The notes: generated from the letters alone by a model not told the origin. Positions 6,966 through 14,985 are shown, counted from the stretch's first letter. The stretch is 34,383 nucleotides of DNA from REEB426 sp964551975 (GCA_964551975.1 CAZKFI010000022.1:1-34383), one strand, 5' to 3'. Numbers and translations: made by a program.

Positions 6966-8762
6966 GTGATCCTGCGGATGTCAACGTTATTCGTTCGCAC
7001 GCTTCGTGAGGATCCGGCCGATGCTGAAGTGCCCAGTCATCGTCTGCTCGTTCGAGCGGGCTACGTGCGGCGAATAGCGCCGGGTGTGTTCTCCTGGCTA
7101 CCACTTGGCTACCTGGTCTACCGCAACGTGGAGCGCATCGTTCGCGATGAGATGGACGCTGCCGGTTTTCAAGAGGTGCACTTCCCGGCTCTACTTCCGC
7201 GTGAGCCGTACGAGACCACCGGTCGATGGACCGAATACGGCGACACTCTGTTTCGTCTGCAGGACCGCAAGGAGGTTGACTACCTCCTGGGTCCAACTCA
7301 CGAGGAGATGTTCACCCTCATGGTCAAGGGCGAGTACTCCTCCTACCGCGACCTGCCCCTGATCATCTATCAAATTCAAACGAAGTACCGCGACGAGGCT
7401 CGGCCGCGTGCCGGGATCCTGCGTGGTCGGGAATTCGTCATGAAGGACTCCTATTCATTCGACGTAACCGATGAGGGCCTAGCCGTCTCCTATCTGCGCC
7501 ATCGTGATGCCTACATCGCGACATTCGATCGGCTCGGCCTGCAGTATGTGATCGTCACGGCGACATCCGGTGCCATGGGTGGATCGGCAAGTGAGGAATT
7601 CCTCGCGCCGACTGAATCGGGAGAAGACTCTTTCATCCGGTGTACGGCCTGCGCCTATGCGGCAAATGTGGAAGCAGTGACGATCACGCCACCTGAGCCA
7701 GTGGAGGATCATCTGGTCAGTGCCATTCCGGCCGCGCACGTGGAGAACACACCTGATACGCCGACCATTGCGACCTTGGTGGAGATTTCCAACGAGCGCG
7801 CAGACCTGCGCCGGGCCGATCGTGATTGGCAGGCTGCANNNNNNNNNNCTGCAGACACCTTGAAGAACGTCGTGTTCATGCTCAAGTTCCCGGATGGCAG
7901 TACCCGACCATTGGCGATCGGACTACCGGGGGATCGTGAGGTTGACCTGAAGCGACTCGAGGCCGTGGTCCATCCAGCGGTGCTGAATCCGTTCGAGGAT
8001 GCCGACTTTGCAGCTAACCCGACCTTGGTCAAGGGCTACATCGGCCCCGGTGCACTGGGTCGAGAGAACAGCAGTGGAGTGGAGTATCTCCTTGATCCGC
8101 GTGTAGTACGCGGCACCCGATGGATCACGGGTGCGAACCAACCTGGCCGCCACGTCTACGACCTCGTTGCTGGCCGAGACTTCAGCGGTGACGGCATCAT
8201 CGACGTTGCGGAGGTGCGCGCTGGCGATCCTTGCCCCCAATGTGGAGGCACTGTTGAGTTGGCACGAGGCATAGAGATCGGCCATATCTTCCAACTCGGT
8301 CGAAAATATGCGGAGGCCCTAGGTCTTCGGGTGCTCGATGAGCATGGCGAGTTAGTCACGGTAACCATGGGGTCCTATGGCATCGGCGTCTCACGTGCGG
8401 TCGCTGCTATCGCCGAGCAGCACCACGACGAACATGGACTGTGCTGGCCACGTGAAGTGGCACCCGCAGATATTCACCTGATAGCCACGGGCAAGGATGA
8501 CTCGGTGTTCGACTTCGCAGAGCAACTGGTTGCATCACTGGATCAGTCAGATGTGCGCGTGCTCTTCGACGATCGGCGCGGAGTTTCACCAGGAGTCAAG
8601 TTCAATGATTCGGAATTGATCGGTGTGCCCACCATCGTGGTAGTTGGCAAGAAGCTGGCGGAAGGGCTGGTGGAAGTCAAGGATCGCGCTACCGGGGAAC
8701 GCAGCGATATCCCGGCGCAGGAAGCTGCGGACCATCTCCTGGCAATCGTCCACGGCAGATGA
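6966..8762 (+). CDS. proS: Prolyl-tRNA synthetase
   Basis: Class-II aminoacyl-tRNA synthetase charging tRNA(Pro). Seen in order: the N-terminal catalytic half with LLGPTHEEMFTL (TXE loop), the motif 2 region YRDEARPRAGILRGREF, and MKDSYSFD. A long insertion domain (about residues 225-400) follows, typical of bacterial ProRS and normally used to edit mischarged Ala-tRNA(Pro). Motif 3 is MGSYGIGVSR, followed by an anticodon-binding domain with VLFDDRRGVSPGVKFNDSELIG. Ten Ns interrupt the insertion domain, but the frame is kept across them. If the gap is only an assembly joint (see the separate entry), the protein is about 593 residues. The next gene starts in the stop codon (ATGA). Confidence 0.95.
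   Translation: MILRMSTLFVRTLREDPADAEVPSHRLLVRAGYVRRIAPGVFSWLPLGYLVYRNVERIVRDEMDAAGFQEVHFPALLPREPYETTGRWTEYGDTLFRLQDRKEVDYLLGPTHEEMFTLMVKGEYSSYRDLPLIIYQIQTKYRDEARPRAGILRGREFVMKDSYSFDVTDEGLAVSYLRHRDAYIATFDRLGLQYVIVTATSGAMGGSASEEFLAPTESGEDSFIRCTACAYAANVEAVTITPPEPVEDHLVSAIPAAHVENTPDTPTIATLVEISNERADLRRADRDWQAAXXXXADTLKNVVFMLKFPDGSTRPLAIGLPGDREVDLKRLEAVVHPAVLNPFEDADFAANPTLVKGYIGPGALGRENSSGVEYLLDPRVVRGTRWITGANQPGRHVYDLVAGRDFSGDGIIDVAEVRAGDPCPQCGGTVELARGIEIGHIFQLGRKYAEALGLRVLDEHGELVTVTMGSYGIGVSRAVAAIAEQHHDEHGLCWPREVAPADIHLIATGKDDSVFDFAEQLVASLDQSDVRVLFDDRRGVSPGVKFNDSELIGVPTIVVVGKKLAEGLVEVKDRATGERSDIPAQEAADHLLAIVHGR
7839..7848. other. Assembly gap of 10 Ns inside proS
   Basis: Ten Ns separate a left contig ending in GGCTGCA from a right contig beginning CTGCAGACACC. 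The two ends share CTGCA. Joining them on that overlap removes 15 bases, exactly five codons, and yields WQAADTLKNV. That agrees with the TAADTLKNV segment I recall from mycobacterial ProS. The gap is therefore most likely an artefact of a short unmerged overlap with no bases missing. Confidence 0.85.
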
Positions 8763-9469
8763 TCCGCGCGGTCATCTTCGACTGGGGTGGCACCCTGACC
8801 CCCTGGCATGAAATTGACCTCCAGGCGCAGTGGTACGCCTACGCAGAAATCTACGATCCGGCAAACGCCAGGTCCTTAGCACGCAGACTTCATGAGGCGG
8901 AGATGCACCGCTGGCGCGTGCAGCTGGAGTCCAATGGCGCTACCAGCACTGGTGCCCTCGACAGGATCTTCAACGAGCAGGGAATAGATCTCACAAGTGA
9001 TCGCCATGAGCGAGCCCTTGCGCATTACTTGGAATTCTGGGATCCGCATACCTTGGCCGACCCTCAGGCAGCGGAGCTCATGCAGTCACTTCGTGCTGAT
9101 GGGCTAGCGATCGGCGTTCTGAGTAACACCCTCTGGCCGCGTGCGCACCATGAGAAGGTGTTCGAGCGGGACGGCCTCCTACAGTTCATTGACGCCGCTG
9201 CCTACACCAGTGAAATGCCATACGCCAAGCCGCATATCGATGCATTCACCTCAATCGCCCAACTCCTGGGCGTGCAACCCGACGAAGCGGTGTTCGTCGG
9301 AGACCGCCTGTGGGATGACGTGCTGGGTGCACAGCAAGCCGGTATGCGCGCAATTCATATTCCGCATTCGCAGATTCCTCAATCACAGGTGCCAGATGCA
9401 TCCGCGGTTCCGGATGCCATCGCTTGGGAACTAGCTGACGTACTTCCGATCGTGCGCGGCTGGCGGTGA
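8759..9469 (+). CDS. HAD-superfamily hydrolase
   Basis: A 236-residue cytosolic HAD-type protein with an alpha-helical cap (about residues 18-95). Motif I is FDWGGTLT with nucleophile Asp8. The usual second Asp (DxD) is Gly10, a change seen in some HAD subfamilies that alters or weakens phosphatase acid-base chemistry. Motif II is Ser122 in GVLSNT. Motif III is Lys157 in YAKPH. Motif IV is GDRLWDD with Asp182 and Asp186/187. It overlaps proS (ATGA) and the next gene (GTGA), so all three are translationally coupled. The substrate cannot be predicted; phosphoester and haloacid dehalogenase-like chemistries are both possible. Confidence 0.85.
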   Translation: MIRAVIFDWGGTLTPWHEIDLQAQWYAYAEIYDPANARSLARRLHEAEMHRWRVQLESNGATSTGALDRIFNEQGIDLTSDRHERALAHYLEFWDPHTLADPQAAELMQSLRADGLAIGVLSNTLWPRAHHEKVFERDGLLQFIDAAAYTSEMPYAKPHIDAFTSIAQLLGVQPDEAVFVGDRLWDDVLGAQQAGMRAIHIPHSQIPQSQVPDASAVPDAIAWELADVLPIVRGWR

Positions 9470-10284
9470 ATCTCGCAGCCTTGCTCAGCACGCAGGTGTT
9501 GGGTGTCGAACTGTGGGTACTGCTGCTCCTAGCAATCGTCGCCGCTGCTGCCGGTTGGGTGGATGCGGTGAGTGGGGGCGGAGGCATGCTGCAACTGCCA
9601 GCACTGCTTGTCTTGCTGCCCGGTGTACCGGTGGCACAGGTACTGGGCACCAACAAGTTATCCAGCATCATTGGTACCAGCGCGGCCGCGACGACCTATG
9701 CGCGTCGCTTTCGACCGGATCGAGCAACCGCAATCCCGATGATTATTTCGGCGATCCTGGGTGCTGCCGTCGGCGCGCTGGTGGCAAGCAGGATTCCGCA
9801 GGAGTTCTTCCGACCCGTGGTGTTGGTCATGCTGGTGGGCGTTTGGGTGTGGACCCTCGTCAGACCCGGCATGGGCGCTCAAGATGAAGCGCGTTGGGCA
9901 GCACCGCAGTACCGACGGCACCGGATGGTTGTTGCCACTGTCGGTGGCCTTGGTATCGGGCTGTATGACGGGGCATTCGGCCCAGGCACCGGTTCGTTCC
10001 TGCTGATCCTGTTGGTTGCCGGCCTTGGCCTGTCGTTTCTCCATGCGTCGGCGACAGCCAAGCTCGTGAACCTCGGCACCAATGCCGCAGCGCTGGCGGT
10101 CTTCGCCAGCAGCGGTTCGGTGCTCTGGGCGGTAGGGCTCGTGATGGGGCTCTGCAATCTGACCGGTGCGGTTCTGGGGGCGCGAACGGCCATTACCCGC
10201 GGCAGTGCATTCGTGCGGGGTGTGTTCCTCGTCGTGGTGGGCCTGTTGATCTGTCGACTGGCCTGGGAGGTGTTCCTGGGATAG
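9466..10284 (+). CDS. TauE/SafE-family membrane permease
   Basis: A 272-residue polytopic membrane protein with about eight hydrophobic segments in two halves. Each half opens with a Gly-rich turn: WVDAVSGGGGMLQLPAL near residue 31 and GLYDGAFGPGTGSFLLI near residue 170. These repeated signatures, together with LGTNKLSS and ATAKLVNLGTN, are diagnostic of the TauE/SafE (former DUF81) family. That family transports small anions such as sulfonates, sulfite or sulfoacetate. The GTG start overlaps the HAD stop. The substrate is unknown. The stop codon abuts the iron box of the next operon, and the promoter of that operon probably extends into this gene. Confidence 0.88.
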   Translation: MNLAALLSTQVLGVELWVLLLLAIVAAAAGWVDAVSGGGGMLQLPALLVLLPGVPVAQVLGTNKLSSIIGTSAAATTYARRFRPDRATAIPMIISAILGAAVGALVASRIPQEFFRPVVLVMLVGVWVWTLVRPGMGAQDEARWAAPQYRRHRMVVATVGGLGIGLYDGAFGPGTGSFLLILLVAGLGLSFLHASATAKLVNLGTNAAALAVFASSGSVLWAVGLVMGLCNLTGAVLGARTAITRGSAFVRGVFLVVVGLLICRLAWEVFLG

Positions 10285-10303
10285 TTAGGGTAACCTAACC
10301 TAA
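10285..10303 (+). promoter_or_regulatory. DtxR/IdeR-type iron box overlapping the fbp-like promoter
   Basis: TTAGGGTAACCTAACCTAA differs from the perfect 19-bp palindrome TTAGGTTAGCCTAACCTAA at only two positions, so it should bind an Fe(II)-loaded DtxR/IdeR repressor. It fills the whole spacer between the TauE-like stop and the lipoprotein start at 10306. It contains two TANNNT hexamers (TAACCT at 10291-10296 and 10296-10301), so repressor binding would cover the -10 and the transcription start. The message would be leaderless or nearly so. No dtxR gene lies in the window. Confidence 0.88.
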
Positions 10304-10305
10304 CT

Positions 10306-11385
10306 ATGACCCAGAGGCGACGGTATCTCCGACCCGTAATTCCCATTGCTGCGGTGACCCTGCTGACCACCGTGACGCTGCTCAGTGCCTGTTCGGCTGG
10401 TGGGCAGGCAGCATCGGAGGGCACGTCAGGTGCCAACTCGGCCATGGCAGAGCCAGCAGACCTGGTCATCTACTCCGGGCGTAGCGAAGAGCTCGTCGGC
10501 CCACTTATGGCGAAGTTCACTGAGGAAACCGGTATCCCCATCGCAGTGCGCTATGGCGAAACTGCCGAACTTGCGGCACAGCTCCTCGAAGAGGGTGACG
10601 GAACACCCGCGCAGGTCTACTTCGCGCAGGACGCCGGCGCCCTCGGTGCGGTGGCCGCCGCTGGGCTACTGAGGCCACTGCCGGCCGAAATCGCCGAGAT
10701 CGTGCCAGCGAACTATCGCGCAGCCGACGGCACCTGGACAGGAGTTACGGGTCGGGCTCGCGTCATCGCCTACGACTCCTCGCAACTGCAGGCAGGCGAG
10801 GTCCCTACGTCGGTGTTCGAACTCGTTGACCCAAGATGGCGCGGCCAGGTGGCCATAGCCCCGACGAATGCCTCCTTTCAGTCCTTCGTCACCGCTATGC
10901 GTGTCACCCAGGGGGATGCGACGACCCGCCAGTGGCTCGAAGGACTGGTAGCTAACGATGTCCAGCGATTCGAAAAGAACGGTCTGATCCTCGATGCGGT
11001 CGACGCGGGCCAGGTGCAGTTGGGTCTGATCAATCACTACTACTGGTTCGAGAAAGCCCAGCAGGTTGGCCCAGATGCGATGAACGCGCAGATAGCGTTC
11101 ACCGCACCACAGGATCCCGGGTCCCTGGTGAATGTTGCCGGGGTAGGTCTGACGGTGAACAGCGAGAACGATGCAGCTGCCGCAACATTCATCGGGTGGC
11201 TCTTGAGTCGCGAAGCCCAGCAGTGGTTTGTTGACAATACTTTCGAGTACCCACTCCTACCTCAGGTCGCTGCCGTTGATGGGATCCCGCCGTTGGCTTC
11301 GCTGCGGGGACCAGACGTGGCATTGGCGGAACTTACCGACCTGCCGGCCACGCAGCAGATGCTGTCCGATGTCGGCCTGCTGTAG
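10306..11385 (+). CDS. Iron(III) ABC transporter substrate-binding lipoprotein
   Basis: An extracytoplasmic ferric-ion-binding protein of the FbpA type. MTQRRRY followed by a hydrophobic core and LSAC (Cys29) makes a lipoprotein signal. The mature part starts with a linker, then LVIYSGRSEELVGPLMAKF and a conserved VYFAQDAGALGAV. Tyr245-Tyr246 in LINHYYWFEK match the paired tyrosines that coordinate Fe(III) in FbpA proteins. The C-terminal lobe has NVAGVGLTV and AATFIGWLLSREAQQWF. At 359 residues it is standard length. The ATG lies 2 bp after the iron box with no room for a Shine-Dalgarno sequence. The first gene of a three-gene operon, it should be induced by iron starvation. Confidence 0.92.
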   Translation: MTQRRRYLRPVIPIAAVTLLTTVTLLSACSAGGQAASEGTSGANSAMAEPADLVIYSGRSEELVGPLMAKFTEETGIPIAVRYGETAELAAQLLEEGDGTPAQVYFAQDAGALGAVAAAGLLRPLPAEIAEIVPANYRAADGTWTGVTGRARVIAYDSSQLQAGEVPTSVFELVDPRWRGQVAIAPTNASFQSFVTAMRVTQGDATTRQWLEGLVANDVQRFEKNGLILDAVDAGQVQLGLINHYYWFEKAQQVGPDAMNAQIAFTAPQDPGSLVNVAGVGLTVNSENDAAAATFIGWLLSREAQQWFVDNTFEYPLLPQVAAVDGIPPLASLRGPDVALAELTDLPATQQMLSDVGLL

Positions 11386-11390
11386 CTGCC

Positions 11391-12959
11391 ATGCTGATGA
11401 GCGCGACGAGCCTGAGTCAAGGGCGACGACCACCTCGGGTGTTGGTGCTTGTTGCGGGTGTCTGCGCAGTGCTTGCCCTCATCCCGATTGGCTACTTGGT
11501 GCTGCGCACACTGCAGGCCGGTCCGGAGCAGATTCTTGCGACCGTCCTTCGGCCGCGCACGTTGCTCACAGTTGGTACCAGCGTGGGTCTGGTCGCCGTG
11601 GTGGTGTCAGCCTGCCTGGTGATCGGGATGCCGATCGCCTGGTACCTAGCGCGAACCACGATGCCGTTGCGTTCCATGTGGTTGGTGCTCGCGGCGCTTC
11701 CGCTGGCCGTGCCCTCATATGTGGCGGCCTACGCCTGGCTGGCGCTATTGCCCGGGCTCCAAGGCTTCTGGGCCGCGGCCTTGATCCTGACCCTGGTCAG
11801 CCTGCCCTATGTGGTCATTCCGACCACCGTCGCCCTGCACCGCGTTGATCCAACGGGGGAGGAAGTTGCTCGTTCCCTCGGACGGCGACCCCTGCGCGCC
11901 TTTGCCGCCACCACCCTGCCGCAGGTGTGGCCGGCGAGTGCTGCCGGCGCTCTGCTGGTGGCGTTGTACGTACTGTCGGATTTTGGTGCGGTCGCGCTCT
12001 TTCGAGTCGATGCGTTCACCCGCGTGATCTACGCGACCTACCGGGCAAGTTTCGATCGCACCTCGGCTGCGGTGCTGGCCTGCCTGCTGGTCCTGCTCGC
12101 TATCGCACTGGTGGCAGCCGAGCAGGGTGTGCGTGGTCGCCGGCGCTACACGCGAACCAGTTCGGGTGTCGCACGCCGAGCCATGCCGATGCAGCTACGA
12201 GGGCCAGGTCTGCTTGCCGGCGTAGCCCTCCTGGGTGCAGTGACAGTGCTGGCCGTAGTCGTTCCTGCGGTGTCCTTGACTCTGCTGACCCTTGGGTTAA
12301 CTGACGGCGGAGGTCGATCACTGAACTGGGCAGAGCTTGGTAGTGCAACTGCGGCGACGATCTGGGTCTCATCAATCGGCGCACTGATTGCCCTACTGCT
12401 TGCCCTGCCGGTAGCCGCTCTGGCGGGGCGTTACCGCACCCGCTCAACTCGGCTGATTGAGGGAGCCGCATTCGCCGGACATGCATTGCCGGGCGTCGTG
12501 GTCGCCTTGGCGTTGGTCTTTCTCACTGTCAATCTCACTCCAGCGCTCTACCAGACGGCCTTCACGCTCGGATTCGCCTACGCAGTCCTCTTCCTTCCCA
12601 AGGTGATCGGTTCATCGCGAACTGCGATTGCTGCGGTCCCCGATGCACTGGACGACGTTGCGCGCTCCCTGGGGCGCTCGGCATTCGCGTCCTGGGTGGC
12701 AGTAACGGGCAGGTTGTCCTGGCCCGGCGCGGCAGCTGGTGCGCTCCTGGTGCTGCTGACTGCGATGAAAGAACTCCCGGCAACCCTGATGCTTCGACCA
12801 ACTGGCCTCGACACCCTGGCGACCGAACTGTGGAGTCGCACCGAGGTAGCCGCATACGGCGCGGCTGCTCCTTATGCGCTTGCTCTCGTCCTGCTTGCGG
12901 CGGTACCTGCCTGGCTGCTGGCGCGGGCGATGCGAACTCCTGAGGCGGTGGCGCTTTGA
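11391..12959 (+). CDS. Iron(III) ABC transporter permease
   Basis: A 522-residue fused permease with two homologous halves of about six transmembrane helices each (residues 15-240 and 265-515), the FbpB/SfuB arrangement. Each half carries an EAA loop that docks on the ATPase: EEVARSLGRRPLRAFAATTLP near residue 161 and DDVARSLGRSAFASW near residue 420. It starts 5 bp after the lipoprotein stop and ends overlapping the ATPase start by four bases. It should form the membrane channel of the iron importer. Confidence 0.92.
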   Translation: MLMSATSLSQGRRPPRVLVLVAGVCAVLALIPIGYLVLRTLQAGPEQILATVLRPRTLLTVGTSVGLVAVVVSACLVIGMPIAWYLARTTMPLRSMWLVLAALPLAVPSYVAAYAWLALLPGLQGFWAAALILTLVSLPYVVIPTTVALHRVDPTGEEVARSLGRRPLRAFAATTLPQVWPASAAGALLVALYVLSDFGAVALFRVDAFTRVIYATYRASFDRTSAAVLACLLVLLAIALVAAEQGVRGRRRYTRTSSGVARRAMPMQLRGPGLLAGVALLGAVTVLAVVVPAVSLTLLTLGLTDGGGRSLNWAELGSATAATIWVSSIGALIALLLALPVAALAGRYRTRSTRLIEGAAFAGHALPGVVVALALVFLTVNLTPALYQTAFTLGFAYAVLFLPKVIGSSRTAIAAVPDALDDVARSLGRSAFASWVAVTGRLSWPGAAAGALLVLLTAMKELPATLMLRPTGLDTLATELWSRTEVAAYGAAAPYALALVLLAAVPAWLLARAMRTPEAVAL

Positions 12960-14071
12960 GCGGACCACCGTCCAAGTCAGCTCTGGAACTGCGAACAGTT
13001 CGTGCGGGCTACGGCGATCAGCCCGTTCTTCAGGACCTCTCCATGGACATCGCTTCCGGCGAATTGGTGGCGGTTCTTGGTGCCAGTGGATCCGGGAAGA
13101 CGACATTGCTGCGTGTGGTCGCTGGATTTTTGCGGCCACAGGCCGGTGACGTGCTCGTTGATCAACGCATCGTGGCTGGACCGCACCAGTGGATACCGCC
13201 CGAGCGTCGTGGTGTGGGCATCGTGCCCCAGGAAGGTGCCCTGTTCCCGCATCTCGATGTCTTCGGAAATATCGCCTTCGGCCTGCGTGGATCGCCCAAG
13301 GCGCAGGTGATGCAGCGTGTGGAGGAATTACTCGAGCTCGTGGGATTGACCGGTTTTGCCAAGCGGCGGCCGCAAGAGCTGTCCGGCGGTCAGCAGCAAC
13401 GGGTGGCTCTCGCGCGAGCACTGGCTCCGCAGCCTTCACTCATCTGCCTCGATGAACCATTCGCGGCCCTCGATACTGCACTGCGCACGAGATTGAGCGC
13501 TGACGTTCGGCGGATCCTCCATACCGCGGGAACCACGGTCCTGATGGTGACCCATGATCAGCAGGAGGCGCTCTCCATGGCGGATCGTGTTGCCGTGATT
13601 CGCAGTGGACGCATCATGCAGATCGATTCACCAACCCATCTCTATCGCGAACCGATCGACCCTGAGGTTGCGCGCCTCGTGGGCGAGGTCGTCGAACTTC
13701 CGGCGCAACGCACTTCGGTGACTCGCGCGATAACTGCGCTTGGCTCAGTCCGGGTTCAGCGACCTACCGATCTTGCCGATCACGTCGGATCGGGTGGAAT
13801 GGTGATGTTGCGACCCGAACAACTCGCACTCAGTCGGCGTAGTGCGGGTGATGGCTGTGCCGGACACATCATCGCGGTGTCCTTCCACGGCGCCGAGGTG
13901 TTGATTGAGGTCAGGTTAGGCAGTAGGTCAACGCCAGCGGCCGATACAGAGGTGGTCAGCCTTCGCCTTCCGATGACCGCAATCACCGAGCTGCCCCAGG
14001 TAGGAGCGTTGGTACGTGTGGAAGCTACTGGCACCGGTCGTTTCTACCCGGGGACGCCTACTTCACCTTGA
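12956..14071 (+). CDS. Iron(III) ABC transporter ATP-binding protein
   Basis: A 371-residue ATPase of the FbpC type. Walker A GASGSGKT spans 42-49. The signature LSGGQQQR starts at 142. Walker B LICLDEP contains Asp166 and the catalytic Glu167. The switch His200 lies in VTHDQQEALSMADR. A C-terminal TOBE-like region (about 270-371) includes MVMLRPEQLAL and is usually regulatory. It starts at TTG 12956 inside the permease stop (TTGA). Its last 14 bases overlap the end of the convergent minus-strand gene, with no terminator hairpin between them. Confidence 0.92.
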   Translation: MSGPPSKSALELRTVRAGYGDQPVLQDLSMDIASGELVAVLGASGSGKTTLLRVVAGFLRPQAGDVLVDQRIVAGPHQWIPPERRGVGIVPQEGALFPHLDVFGNIAFGLRGSPKAQVMQRVEELLELVGLTGFAKRRPQELSGGQQQRVALARALAPQPSLICLDEPFAALDTALRTRLSADVRRILHTAGTTVLMVTHDQQEALSMADRVAVIRSGRIMQIDSPTHLYREPIDPEVARLVGEVVELPAQRTSVTRAITALGSVRVQRPTDLADHVGSGGMVMLRPEQLALSRRSAGDGCAGHIIAVSFHGAEVLIEVRLGSRSTPAADTEVVSLRLPMTAITELPQVGALVRVEATGTGRFYPGTPTSP

Positions 14072-14837
14072 ACTTCGCCATGTTGGCCAGCACCGGAATA
14101 TCCGTCGTGCTCACCGTGACGCTCCGGTAGGAACTTTCGGGCACGCTGCAGGGTGGCTGCGATGCGCTGAATGCGTAACCCGAAGCGGTGGCCTCGTAGG
14201 AGTAAGCCCGCGCACAGGTCTCACTCCCGACCTTTCCTAGGACATAGCCCAGCAGCAGTCCCTGCGCGGCGTACTCGCTCTTGCCGGTCGTGGGAACAAG
14301 CCAGGTGCCGCCGGGCCAGGTGCCGTCAGCTGTGGATCCGATCACCCGCGCTGGCAGCCAGGCTTGCAACTCAGCGGTGCCGTCTACGTCAGAGGACTTG
14401 CGAGACCGGCACTTCCACTTGGCCTTCGCGTCGGCCGCGATCGTATTGGGCATAGCCTTGGAGATCTCGCGTCGGCACGATCGTGTGGCATTGAGATAGG
14501 TGACTTCACCGGGGTCCAGCGAGGTCGCCCGCGTGCTGCGCCGGGTAACCCCGTTGCGTACGAAGGTGCTGGTCACGCTCATTTCGCCATCGCCGCCAGC
14601 AATTTCCTGTGAGGAGCGTACGAGGAACGGCTGATTCGCGATCGCGGCGATGGTGCTGCTGAGCTTCTCGACGCTGGGTTCGCTGAGGTACTCACGCAGC
14701 GTTCCCGCGTACTCCTCCGGGCAGGTGCCCTGCGTGCCCGGTTGCCATGACCAGGTGAGGCAGACCGCATTGGCGCCGGGTGCAGCCATCAGGCTCGCGA
14801 CGAACAACGAGGCCATAGCAAGGACACCCCGGCGCAT
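14058..14837 (-). CDS. Secreted six-cysteine protein of unknown function
   Basis: A 259-residue predicted exported protein. MRRGVLAMASLFVASLMAAPG and ANA-V give a Sec signal with cleavage after Ala24. The mature part has six cysteines (VCLTW, GTCPEE, RSCRRE, WKCRSR, ETCARA, PPCSVP), which suggests three disulfides, and no transmembrane helix. I recognise no domain; the sequence is rich in Thr and Ser, as secreted actinobacterial proteins often are. ATG 14837 is chosen because the signal peptide begins there and the stop of a leader ORF overlaps it as TAATG. A longer in-frame extension to 14981 runs through 17-bp repeats and does not look like protein. It overlaps the end of the iron ATPase gene convergently. 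Confidence 0.75.
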   Translation of the reverse strand: MRRGVLAMASLFVASLMAAPGANAVCLTWSWQPGTQGTCPEEYAGTLREYLSEPSVEKLSSTIAAIANQPFLVRSSQEIAGGDGEMSVTSTFVRNGVTRRSTRATSLDPGEVTYLNATRSCRREISKAMPNTIAADAKAKWKCRSRKSSDVDGTAELQAWLPARVIGSTADGTWPGGTWLVPTTGKSEYAAQGLLLGYVLGKVGSETCARAYSYEATASGYAFSASQPPCSVPESSYRSVTVSTTDIPVLANMAKFKVK

Positions 14838-14944
14838 TACTGCTCTGTTCCAATGGAGCTGCATTTCCATTGGGGCTGTATTTCCATTGGAGCTGCATTC
14901 CCATTGGGGCTGCATTTCCATTGGGGCTGCATGCGGTGGAGCAT
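14837..14944 (-). CDS. Putative leaderless 35-residue leader ORF built from 17-bp repeats
   Basis: ATG 14944 opens a 35-codon ORF whose TAA shares its last base with the ATG of the secreted-protein gene (TAATG). A -10-like CATACT lies exactly six bases upstream, so the transcript would begin at the ATG. The ORF is made almost wholly of five 17-bp repeats. Because 17 is not a multiple of 3, the peptide repeats only every 17 residues (PQWKCS occurs twice). The downstream gene has no good Shine-Dalgarno sequence, so its translation may depend on re-initiation after this ORF. It is not recognised as any known leader peptide. It could be regulatory or fortuitous. Confidence 0.4.
   Translation of the reverse strand: MLHRMQPQWKCSPNGNAAPMEIQPQWKCSSIGTEQ
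14848..14932. repeat. Five tandem copies of a 17-bp unit
   Basis: Units at 14848-14864, 14865-14881, 14882-14898, 14899-14915 and 14916-14932 follow the consensus TTCCATTGGGGCTGCAT with 0 to 2 changes each. Each unit carries CCATTGG, or its reverse complement CCAATGG in the first. The block lies in a 148-bp minus-strand spacer between a ferritin-like gene and the secreted-protein gene. It may be an array of protein-binding sites, a translated leader, or a length-variable minisatellite. Confidence 0.95.
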
Positions 14945-14950
14945 CGACGG

Positions 14951-14956
14951 AGTATG
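14951..14956 (-). promoter_or_regulatory. -10 element (CATACT) before the leader ORF
   Basis: On the minus strand CATACT is followed by six bases and ATG 14944. The same hexamer and spacing occur before the POT transporter start at 15984. No -35 is evident. An AGGAGG just upstream overlaps neither start at a useful distance. Confidence 0.4.
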
Positions 14957-14985
14957 CCTCCTGCCGTTGTGGAGCTGACACGGGG

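Noticed and set aside
13908..13930. Second DtxR-like box (AGGTTAGGC) in the ATPase gene
   Set aside because: Only one half-site resembles the consensus and it lies inside coding sequence.
14848..14932. CRISPR array or plasmid iterons
   Set aside because: The units are 17 bp and directly adjacent with no spacers, there are no cas genes, and the context is chromosomal with no replication initiator gene.
14838..14981. In-frame N-terminal extension of the secreted protein to 14981
   Set aside because: It runs through the 17-bp repeats and would bury the signal peptide; the Met at 14837 begins a proper signal and overlaps a leader stop.
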